Position numbers and translations under genes: made by a program. Below, in pieces: positions 41,988-48,659 of a DNA stretch of 64,000 nt (positions are counted from its first letter, which is position 1; every line of letters starts with the position of its first letter). The notes under the pieces were generated by a model. It made no database searches and had not been told where the DNA came from. It saw nothing but the letters and a program-made list of their open reading frames with translations. Source of the stretch: Eggerthellaceae bacterium UBA3686 (GTDB lineage Bacteria > Actinomycetota > Coriobacteriia > Coriobacteriales > Eggerthellaceae); NCBI GenBank assembly GCA_002371495.1, contig DFIX01000021.1:488-64487 (forward strand). Direction: 5' to 3'.

Positions 41988-42361
41988 ACGAGCCGGAAAT
42001 GCAGGGCGTTGCTTTAGACGGTGAGCCACGGCTGGATATGGCTGGGTATGGGCGTCAATATCAACTACGTACATAAGTCAAGACTGGAAATAACGCGGTC
42101 ACTGCGTTAATTTCGGGCTAGACCCCGTTTTCGATACCGTATTTAAGCGGTGGACCGACATTATTTGATTAGGGAGCTCTAGATTGCGCGTGAAATGGGG
42201 ATTCGCATCCGTTGATGCGAAAGCCAGGCAGCAAGCTGCGAGCACCCACCTTTCGGGGTGGGTTCATCCTTCCGGGTCGGGGACGGGGTTTTCTGCGCGC
42301 AATTGCGCCAAGTAATCCGTTTAGGGGTTCATTCCAGCGGGTTGGTGTGGTGATTGCCGAG
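41988..42361. other. Intergenic region containing a candidate RNA
   Basis: No ORF with a ribosome-binding site. The part 41988-42182 shows nothing recognised; 42183-42303 holds the structured sequence listed separately; 42304-42361 is the 3' flank of the convergent MscS gene. Confidence 0.4.
42183..42303 (+). ncRNA. Candidate structured RNA, unidentified
   Basis: An 8-bp closing stem (ATTGCGCG 42183-42190 with CGCGCAAT 42296-42303) encloses three perfect hairpins in a row: TTCGCATC-cgtt-GATGCGAA (42202-42221), GCAGC-aa-GCTGC (42228-42239) and ACCCACC-tttcgg-GGTGGGT (42244-42263). The rest is G-rich. This compact multibranch layout in a galU/mscS intergenic region suggests an RNA gene. It does not match tRNA, tmRNA, SRP RNA or RNase P RNA as I remember them. 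Strand is a guess; the fold works on both. Confidence 0.4.
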
Positions 42362-43168
42362 CTAGTCTTCCAAACCCTCGTCGAGCAAAACGGTTTCGGC
42401 GTTGTTGCGCGTATAGGGCGCGATTGCCCGTAGCGCAGCGTCGCGGGCCTCGCGCGCGTTCGTCGTATCGGCAAGAACGAAGCGCATTTTGGCCCAAATG
42501 CCGTACTCGCCGATCTGGGTCACTAGAAGCCAAGGGTCCTTTTCGAGCGGTGCAACTTTTTCGACCTCCCGTTTCGCGAGCAATTCCATCTCGCGCAGAA
42601 CCGCATCGATGTCGCGACCGTCGGTGTTCAGGACGACAATAGACGATATGAGCTTGTCTGGCTCGATCTTCGAGACCGTCGTTGCGTTTATGACGGAGTT
42701 CGGAATCAGATGCACGACATTCTCGAAGTCCTTCACGACCGTTTGGCGCCACGATACGTCCTTGACGATTCCCTCGACGTTGCCGACAATTACGTGGTCG
42801 TTGGGATGCACGATACCCAACAGCGTAACCTGAAGGCCGCCGATTAGGTTTTTGATGGTGTCCTGCAGGCCTAACGACAGCGCGACGCCGCCAACGCCAA
42901 GCGCAGCAAGTAGCGCGTTGACGTCGATGTTGAAGCATGCCGAGAGCATTATGGACAGGCCGACCACCCAGATGGCGGTTCGAACGATGTTGACGATGAT
43001 TGAGCTGGCGGGTATCGGGGACCCGTCGACTTGCATGATTCGCGTGATGAGCTTCGTTACGATGTGCGAAATAATTGCGGTTGCCGCTACAATGACGGCC
43101 GCAACGATCAAGGCATACAGTCCTGAGCCATGGATTACGTTTCGTATGGGCTCAATAGCGTCTTCCAT
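42362..43168 (-). CDS. Small-conductance mechanosensitive channel (MscS family)
   Basis: A 268-residue MscS-type channel that releases solutes on hypo-osmotic shock. Three transmembrane segments (about 14-38, 60-80, 86-110) are followed by the pore-lining TM3 motif ALGVGGVALSLGLQDTIKN (about 90-108), the beta domain (VHPNDHVIVGNVEGIVKDVS) and a C-terminal alpha/beta domain. Size is close to E. coli MscS. It is the last gene of a three-gene minus-strand run (44518 to 42362). Confidence 0.88.
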   Translation of the reverse strand: MEDAIEPIRNVIHGSGLYALIVAAVIVAATAIISHIVTKLITRIMQVDGSPIPASSIIVNIVRTAIWVVGLSIMLSACFNIDVNALLAALGVGGVALSLGLQDTIKNLIGGLQVTLLGIVHPNDHVIVGNVEGIVKDVSWRQTVVKDFENVVHLIPNSVINATTVSKIEPDKLISSIVVLNTDGRDIDAVLREMELLAKREVEKVAPLEKDPWLLVTQIGEYGIWAKMRFVLADTTNAREARDAALRAIAPYTRNNAETVLLDEGLED

Positions 43169-43216
43169 CGTGCACCCTTGTCTCTTCGACGATGCTTTGC
43201 CGAGCGTTGTTCGGCG

Positions 43217-43474
43217 TTACTCCACCGTTCCGTAAACTTGCCCCCAGGCATGGCCTCCGATTATAGAGTTCAGCTGGTCGCAAAGGCGCGGCCTCGTATA
43301 CGTCCCGGGTGGAAGCAGCGCGGCTACTTCCTGCAAGTCTGCAGGAAGGTCGTTTGACTCTGCGGCCAGCACCACGTCGAGCCTACGGACCTCGTGGTCA
43401 TAGGGCATATCTTCGAATAGCTCGTCGACGATGTTCTGCAGTGCGCCGTAATCGGGGCTCGGTTCGACTGACAT
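43217..43474 (-). CDS. Small hypothetical protein
   Basis: An 85-residue acidic protein with AGGAGAG ahead of its ATG, nine bases after the methyltransferase-like gene. It contains PADLQEVAALLPPGTYTRPR and ends in a hydrophobic/aromatic stretch (IIGGHAWGQVYG). The central L-P-x-G-x-Y-x-R-x-x-L segment faintly recalls DUF2795-like proteins, but this is not secure. Its place in the operon suggests nothing specific. Confidence 0.6.
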   Translation of the reverse strand: MSVEPSPDYGALQNIVDELFEDMPYDHEVRRLDVVLAAESNDLPADLQEVAALLPPGTYTRPRLCDQLNSIIGGHAWGQVYGTVE

Positions 43475-43483
43475 GGTGCTCTC

Positions 43484-44518
43484 CTAGCTCTTGTGGACGT
43501 CGAGCCCGTGCACCGTTGCGGCAAGAGCGCCGGTATACGAGGGCGTAGCGTTGCCGGTTGCCCGAAGGAACTGGACGCCTGCGCCATAGAGCTTGATGGC
43601 GGCGGGCGCCATGGTGTCAGGCGTGTACTCGAGGATGTCTTCGAGGGGCTTAAGGGGAGCCTTCGGCTTCGTTTGCGGGTCTGCCGTTACTCGCAGCTGC
43701 GCAAGGAGAGGCCGGTCCGTTATCTTGCGGGCGCGCTCGGCGTAAGCCGTTGCCTTGAAGGCGGGCTCGGCGGTCTCGAAGCCGATAACCGCAGCGCCCA
43801 GGTCTTGCATAACCGCTACGGCTTCGTCCCAAAGTTCAGGCGAGAGAGGCGTTCGCCGGTACGATGCTGTGCTGCCGCCAGGAGCGTCCGCGAGTTCGAA
43901 GCCGCCGAAGAAAGACGAAGAGGGCATGTTTTCCAGGACCTTGTCGGCAGGTGCGGTCCCGACTGCCGCTTTGGGGGCGGGTTCGAGGGGCGCTTCGCCA
44001 ATCGAGACCGATGCGAACACGGGCTTTGCAGTTATTTGCCCAACTCCCATGAGGGCGCATTTTAGATCGCCGAGGTTGGTGAAGCCGTTGAGGAACAGCG
44101 CGTCAATGGGCTCGTCGTCGAGGGCGCGTGCCGCGTCGGCGTATTGCTTGCGGTTTTCATTGAGCGAAGCCTTCGAAGAAACGTCGAGTGGAAGTCCGCA
44201 CGGGCCGATTTCGGCGAGGATGTGCTGGGGCTTTAGCTGGGCGGCAATCTGCACGGCCTCATGCGCGAGGCGCTTGGCGTCGCCGTCCATGCGCACATGC
44301 GCCAGCCGAGCCTGGGTCAGATCGACCGTAGTGGCAACCAGGCATTGGGCGCCCGCCATGTTCTCGAGGCGCAGGGCGTCGGTGATGACGTCGGGCTCCA
44401 TGAGGTTCAGGTACTGCCGGTCGCGCTCGACGTCGATGCCCTGGCGGGCCAGCGTCACGTCAATCGGCGAGGACAGCACCAGCATGTCGTTGTGGAATCT
44501 CAGGTGAATGTCAGGCAT
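43484..44518 (-). CDS. Homocysteine S-methyltransferase-like protein lacking the zinc cysteines
   Basis: A 344-residue TIM-barrel protein. The C terminus GVQFLRATGNATPSYTGAL (about 312-330) aligns by eye with the family motif G-V-x-I-V-G-G-C-C-G-T-T-P-x-H-I, but the Cys-Cys pair that binds zinc and activates homocysteine is replaced by other residues. The N-terminal part keeps family-like spacing (ILAEIGPCG for the usual AGS-x-GPxG). It therefore may not be a methyltransferase; it could bind a corrinoid, folate or amino acid, or act as a regulator. First gene of a minus-strand run with a hairpin-rich leader. Confidence 0.55.
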   Translation of the reverse strand: MPDIHLRFHNDMLVLSSPIDVTLARQGIDVERDRQYLNLMEPDVITDALRLENMAGAQCLVATTVDLTQARLAHVRMDGDAKRLAHEAVQIAAQLKPQHILAEIGPCGLPLDVSSKASLNENRKQYADAARALDDEPIDALFLNGFTNLGDLKCALMGVGQITAKPVFASVSIGEAPLEPAPKAAVGTAPADKVLENMPSSSFFGGFELADAPGGSTASYRRTPLSPELWDEAVAVMQDLGAAVIGFETAEPAFKATAYAERARKITDRPLLAQLRVTADPQTKPKAPLKPLEDILEYTPDTMAPAAIKLYGAGVQFLRATGNATPSYTGALAATVHGLDVHKS

Positions 44519-44583
44519 GGGGCCTCCCGGTTCGCAAAAAGAGTGTGGTCAGTATGATACCAGTCGACCGCCCCCAGTAATGC

Positions 44584-44663
44584 GACGAGGCCCGCTCGGT
44601 TAGCGGGCCTCGTCTAAGGAGGGGATGATGCGGTGTCTTGGCACCGCTACTGCTCGAAGCAGT
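44584..44663 (-). promoter_or_regulatory. Hairpin-rich leader of the methyltransferase-like gene
   Basis: Three hairpins follow each other upstream of the minus-strand start at 44518: a perfect 13-bp stem at 44584-44614 (GACGAGGCCCGCT / AGCGGGCCTCGTC), GCGGTG / CACCGC at 44630-44647, and CTGCT / AGCAG at 44650-44662. The spacing to the ATG (about 65 bases) suits an attenuator or riboswitch-like leader, but no known riboswitch core was recognised and the long stem lacks a T-run. Confidence 0.35.
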
Positions 44664-44798
44664 CGCAATTGGGAGGAGGGGAGCCTACCCGCTTGCTGAA
44701 GCCATTATAAAAAACCCTTTTGAAGCACGTGTGTCTAGGATTTGTCGAAATTGCGGAAACTCCCGTAAGCGGTTCGTTACTTTTGGGTGTGGAGCGTG

Positions 44799-45039
44799 TT
44801 TCGCGGGGCGGCCGGGCGCGGGTGTCGCCGCCAGTGGCCCGCCTGGGTGGCCCCTCCGGGCAAGCGCGGGCTGACCGCTCGGTCGCTCCGGCGCAGCAGC
44901 TGCGGAACTCGGCGGCTTCGCCGCCTCAAACAGTCCTCGCTCCCGCTGCGCCTGCGCTCTCTCGCAGCCCGCGAAAGCCCGGAGGGGCCACCCCGGCGGG
45001 CCACTGGCGGCGACACCCGCGCCCGGCCGCCCCGCGAAA
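44799..45039. repeat. Family B element, copy 2
   Basis: 63-bp arms (44799-44861 and 44977-45039, one mismatch) enclose a 115-nt core related to that of 124-322. Cores share GCGCGGGCT, GCAGCTGCGGAACTC, AACAGTCCTCGCTCCCG-like and CTCGCAGCCCGC sequences, while the arms are different and longer here. The element ends 50 bases before the rarA start and leaves room for that gene's -10 box. Non-coding: the open frame through it carries no ribosome-binding site. Confidence 0.75.
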
Positions 45040-45076
45040 CATATCGGTTGCCATTTTCAAACAGGTGTTCGCATGT

Positions 45077-45082
45077 TACTAT
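45077..45082 (+). promoter_or_regulatory. -10 box of rarA, apparently leaderless
   Basis: TACTAT ends six bases before the rarA ATG (45089). No Shine-Dalgarno sequence is present. Confidence 0.5.
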
Positions 45083-45088
45083 AAGCGC

Positions 45089-46393
45089 ATGGACACACTC
45101 TTTACCGAAATCGAAGACGAGGACGTTGCGCCGGACGCCCCGCTCGCCGTGCGCATGCGGCCGCGTACGCTCGACGAGCTTGTGGGGCAGCATGAGGCTT
45201 GCGGCCCTGGCAGCTGGCTTCGCACTGCGATCGAACGCGACGTGCTGACGTCGGTTATCCTGTTCGGGCCAGCAGGAACAGGCAAGACCTCCATTGCGCG
45301 CATCGTGGCCGAGTCGACGAAGGCCGCGTTTGTCGAAGTGTCGGCTATTGGCGGAACGGTGTCGGACCTGCGGCGCGAGATAAAAGCTGCCGAGGAACGG
45401 CGCCGCATGGGCAGGCGCACCATCCTGTTCGTTGACGAGATTCACCGCTTCAACCGAGCTCAGCAGGATTCGCTTCTGCACGCGGTCGAGAACCGCACGC
45501 TCGTGCTGGTCGGCGCTACAACCGAAAACCCGTATTTCGAGGTGAATACGGCGCTGCTCTCGCGTTCGCGCGTCGTCGAGTTACAGAGCCTTGACGATGA
45601 CGACATTGCAAAGCTTATAGGCAACGCGCTCGCGGACGACCGTGGGCTTCGCGGAGCTTACCGCCTGGCCGATGACGCTCTCGACGCCCTTGTCGTCCTG
45701 GCGGGCGGAGACGGGCGCGCAGCGCTCACGTCGCTCGAGCTTGCTGCGGGGCTGGTTGATGCTGGTACGCGCGATGAGCCCGCGCTCATCAACCAACAGG
45801 CGGTGGGCTTGGCTAACCCCCATCGAGGCATGCCCTATGACAAGAACAAAGACATGCACTACGACGTCATATCGGCATTTATCAAATCGATGCGGGGCAG
45901 CGATCCCGACGCCGTGCTGTACTGGCTCGCACGCATGATCGACGGCGGCGAGGATCCGAAATTCATCGCGCGCCGTATCATGATCTGCGCGTCCGAAGAC
46001 GTGGGCAACGCAGATCCCCAGGCGCTGCTCATCGCGGCGGCCGCGTTCAAATCGGCCGAGGTCATCGGGTATCCCGAATGTCGCATAAACTTGGCGCAGG
46101 CAGCGACGTATGTTGCGCTCGCGCCAAAGAGCAACGCATGCGAGGCGGGCATCGATGCGGCTTTGGCTGAAGTGCGCCACGGGCCGCTCAGGCCGGTTCC
46201 TAACTATTTGCGCGACCGGCATCGCCCCGGATCGGAAGAGTACGGTGAATACAAGTATCCGCACGATTACCCAGGTGGATGGGTTGAACAGCGGTACTTA
46301 CCCGAAGGCCTCGAGCGCGGCGCCTTCTACCGCCCCTCGGACCGAGGGTGGGAGGCCTACCGCATCGATTCGTGCTCGCGCGACCGTTCGTAG
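45089..46393 (+). CDS. rarA: Replication-associated recombination protein A (RarA/MgsA)
   Basis: A 434-residue AAA+ ATPase of the clamp-loader-like RarA family, acting at stalled forks. Seen: RMRPRTLDELVGQ (22-34), Walker A FGPAGTGKTS (about 59-68), Walker B ILFVDEIHRFN (about 112-122), sensor 1 GATTENP, and the C-terminal tetramerisation region with PHRGMPYDKNKDMHYD-like and MRGSDPDAVLYWLARM sequences. The open frame begins at 44720, but the family N terminus and promoter fix the start at 45089. Confidence 0.93.
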   Translation: MDTLFTEIEDEDVAPDAPLAVRMRPRTLDELVGQHEACGPGSWLRTAIERDVLTSVILFGPAGTGKTSIARIVAESTKAAFVEVSAIGGTVSDLRREIKAAEERRRMGRRTILFVDEIHRFNRAQQDSLLHAVENRTLVLVGATTENPYFEVNTALLSRSRVVELQSLDDDDIAKLIGNALADDRGLRGAYRLADDALDALVVLAGGDGRAALTSLELAAGLVDAGTRDEPALINQQAVGLANPHRGMPYDKNKDMHYDVISAFIKSMRGSDPDAVLYWLARMIDGGEDPKFIARRIMICASEDVGNADPQALLIAAAAFKSAEVIGYPECRINLAQAATYVALAPKSNACEAGIDAALAEVRHGPLRPVPNYLRDRHRPGSEEYGEYKYPHDYPGGWVEQRYLPEGLERGAFYRPSDRGWEAYRIDSCSRDRS

Positions 46394-46454
46394 CCCCTAT
46401 TTCAGCCCCTTTTGCGATTGTCTTCTTTTACACCGTCAACCTGCGAGTACGGTG

Positions 46455-46460
46455 CTATGA
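46455..46460 (+). promoter_or_regulatory. Candidate -10 box for the 46489 gene
   Basis: TATGAT lies 28 bases before an ATG that has AGGAGG at ideal spacing, so unlike the leaderless cases this transcript would carry a normal leader. Confidence 0.4.
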
Positions 46461-46488
46461 TGTGTGACTACGGACCTAGGAGGATTCG

Positions 46489-47121
46489 ATGGATATTATG
46501 AGCATCGTACTTACAATCGTATTCAGCTGCGTGGGCATCGCACTGGTCGTTCTTTTGATCGAACTTATCAAGTTCATGAGGACGACACGCGCCACCGTTC
46601 AAACCATGACGACCAAGCTCGAGCCGACTCTCGACAATGTCAAGATCATGACCGACGACATCAAGCCCACCATTCCGAAAATCGAGCCGATCGTGGACCG
46701 CGTGCAGCTGACGCTCGATGCGGTTAATCTTGAAATGATGCGCGTCGACGAGATTCTTGAGGATGTTTCGCAGATTACCGATTCGGCTTCTTCGGCGACC
46801 GTCGCAGTCGAGAACATCACCAGCGCGCCCGTAAAGGCCGTCAGCAATGTGGCGACCCGCGTGCGTACGGTTTTCGGCAAAGATGCCAGCGCCCAGTCGG
46901 CTCAGCTCGCCGAGCAGCACGTTGCCGTTACGCAGGCCCTCGAAGATTACAAAGCGGCTCAAGCCGAAGCTCAGGCCGAACAAGCCAAAGAGCCGGCAGA
47001 TGAGCCCAACCTCGAAGGGTTCGAGAAAATCGTGACCGACACCGAAGCGGCGGAAGCTCAGGTCGAGGAAACGACCGAGGAAACGACGGACGCAGCCAAG
47101 GCTGAAGCCGAGGCCGAATAG
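46489..47121 (+). CDS. Membrane-anchored coiled-coil protein (DUF948-like)
   Basis: A 210-residue protein: one N-terminal membrane helix (about 4-27), a long helical region with repeated IxxxxxxxK heptads (about 30-110), then an Ala/Glu-rich acidic tail of low complexity (about 125-210). This plan fits DUF948-type proteins of Gram-positive bacteria, thought to be general stress or envelope proteins. AGGAGG precedes the ATG. It is 13 bases ahead of the permease gene, so the two are co-transcribed. Confidence 0.7.
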   Translation: MDIMSIVLTIVFSCVGIALVVLLIELIKFMRTTRATVQTMTTKLEPTLDNVKIMTDDIKPTIPKIEPIVDRVQLTLDAVNLEMMRVDEILEDVSQITDSASSATVAVENITSAPVKAVSNVATRVRTVFGKDASAQSAQLAEQHVAVTQALEDYKAAQAEAQAEQAKEPADEPNLEGFEKIVTDTEAAEAQVEETTEETTDAAKAEAEAE

Positions 47122-47134
47122 TTTCCGACTGTGA

Positions 47135-48496
47135 ATGAAAATGGTTGACCCAGTCAATCGATCTGACGCTCAATCAGAGGCGTCGGTGCAGACCGACAAG
47201 GCGCGCCGGCGCCTCATCGGCGTTTGGACCTGGGTTGGCGCAATCCTGCTCGGCGCCGTAGCGGTGTATCTGTCGGGCGTGCTCTCGAATGTTGTCAGCA
47301 TTCTCGTTTGGACCACCGTTTTCGTGTTCATCTTGCGAGATCCGGTTAACTGGCTCGATCGGCATGGCGTAAACCGCACGTTCGGCACGGCAATAGCCTA
47401 CGCTCTGTTCATCGTCGCATTGGGTTTGGTGTTCTTCATAATCTTCTCGCCGAGTGTTGGCATCAGCGCCCAGTTTGGCCAGCTCGCCGAGAACTTACCT
47501 GCATACGCGAGTGCATTCCAAGGTTGGGCGAGCTCGCTGTACGAGCAGTATGCGGATGTCTTGCAGAGCCAGCAAGTCCAGCAATGGGTCAACAGCGCTC
47601 TGTCGTCGTTTGCCGAGTGGCTGCAGTCGTTTGCCTCGATTAGCGCTACGACGGTAGTTTCGGCGGGCGCATCGCTTGCCAATATTCTTATGTGCGTGGG
47701 CTTTGCGCTGGTCATCGCCTTCTGGATGCTTATCGACCTACCCAAGTTGGGTGCCGAAGCATATCGGCTGGTCGGCGACAACCTTAAAGCCGATGCTCAG
47801 ATGCTCCATCTGACCGTTACCCGTGTTATGGGCGGGTATCTTAAGGCTACCATCATCCAGTGTGCGATCATTGGTGTAGCCTGCGGCGTTCTGTTTGCGA
47901 TTTTAGGGGTTCCCAGCCCTGCCGCCCTCGGGACGATCACCGGCTTGCTCAACATCATCCCCATCGTCGGGCCGTGGCTCGGCGGCGGTTTGGCCTTCGT
48001 TACCAGCGTCGTTGCCAGCCCTGTCGTGGGCGCTATCTCGCTTGTGGGAACCGTTGTCATCCAGCAGGTCGTATATACGTTCATATCGCCTAAGATCATG
48101 GGCGAATCGGTAGATATCCATCCGGCGCTCACCTTCCTGGCCCTTATGGCGGGGTCGGGCATCGGTACGGCGACGGGCGGATTGACCGGTGCTCTGGTGG
48201 GCGCCTTGCTCTCGATTCCGCTCGTTGCCATGATCAAGTCGGTGTTCGTGTACTACTTCGAGAAGCGCACGGGCAGGCGCATCGTTTCGGAAGACGGCGT
48301 GTTCTTCAAGGGCGTTGCATCCGAGGGGCCCGGGGTCGACCCTATGGCTGACGCGACGGCGCCCATGCCCGCCCCTGATCCCGCTGCTACGGGGCGCATC
48401 CCTGTGCTTTCGGACTTTTCGGGCAAGCTTCCCTTCGTAGAAGCGCCCGAGGAGGATGGCGCGCAAAAGCACGAACCCGAGCACAAGAAGCGGTAG
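47135..48496 (+). CDS. AI-2E family transporter (TqsA/PerM-like permease)
   Basis: A 453-residue membrane protein with about eight hydrophobic segments in the AI-2E exporter family pattern: paired N-terminal helices (about 28-70), an amphipathic middle, then MGGYLKATIIQCAIIGVACG (about 230-249), GLLNIIPIVGPWLGG (about 270-284) and IHPALTFLALMAGSG near 330. Family members export varied small molecules or ions; the substrate is not predictable. The C-terminal 70 residues are hydrophilic and Pro/Glu-rich, longer than usual. Confidence 0.85.
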   Translation: MKMVDPVNRSDAQSEASVQTDKARRRLIGVWTWVGAILLGAVAVYLSGVLSNVVSILVWTTVFVFILRDPVNWLDRHGVNRTFGTAIAYALFIVALGLVFFIIFSPSVGISAQFGQLAENLPAYASAFQGWASSLYEQYADVLQSQQVQQWVNSALSSFAEWLQSFASISATTVVSAGASLANILMCVGFALVIAFWMLIDLPKLGAEAYRLVGDNLKADAQMLHLTVTRVMGGYLKATIIQCAIIGVACGVLFAILGVPSPAALGTITGLLNIIPIVGPWLGGGLAFVTSVVASPVVGAISLVGTVVIQQVVYTFISPKIMGESVDIHPALTFLALMAGSGIGTATGGLTGALVGALLSIPLVAMIKSVFVYYFEKRTGRRIVSEDGVFFKGVASEGPGVDPMADATAPMPAPDPAATGRIPVLSDFSGKLPFVEAPEEDGAQKHEPEHKKR

Positions 48497-48614
48497 CCGA
48501 AGCGATAATCGTTGTCGATTGTCCGGATGGATTTCCAGCTGCGTCGCATTGCTGGCCCTCCGATTGCGAGTTCTGCGCATCGCGTGCGTTCGCCCATTTC
48601 ACGGGCAAAAGCGC

Positions 48615-48645
48615 TAGAATATCCCCCATGCGAAAAACCCGTTAG
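48615..48645 (+). promoter_or_regulatory. alaS -10 box with a five-codon mini-ORF
   Basis: TAGAAT (48615-48620) is followed after seven bases by ATG CGA AAA ACC CGT TAG (48628-48645), a potential leaderless Met-Arg-Lys-Thr-Arg peptide, 15 bases before the alaS start. Whether it is translated is unknown. Confidence 0.35.
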
Positions 48646-48659
48646 AGAAAAGGCATCTC

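Noticed and set aside
42183..42303. 6S RNA
   Set aside because: One short element resembles the 3' part of some 6S RNAs, but the long outer helix with a central bubble is missing and the length is too short.
44584..44663. T-box or SAM-type riboswitch ahead of the methyltransferase-like gene
   Set aside because: The conserved T-box antiterminator sequence and SAM-riboswitch cores were looked for and not found; only generic hairpins are present.
44625..44699. 24-codon ORF with a Shine-Dalgarno-like sequence
   Set aside because: It overlaps the hairpin leader of the opposite-strand gene, has no promoter, and its sequence is Ser/Arg-rich without features.
44720..45088. N-terminal extension of RarA through the family B element
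   Set aside because: No ribosome-binding site, an unrelated low-complexity sequence, and a -10 box lies just before the downstream ATG.
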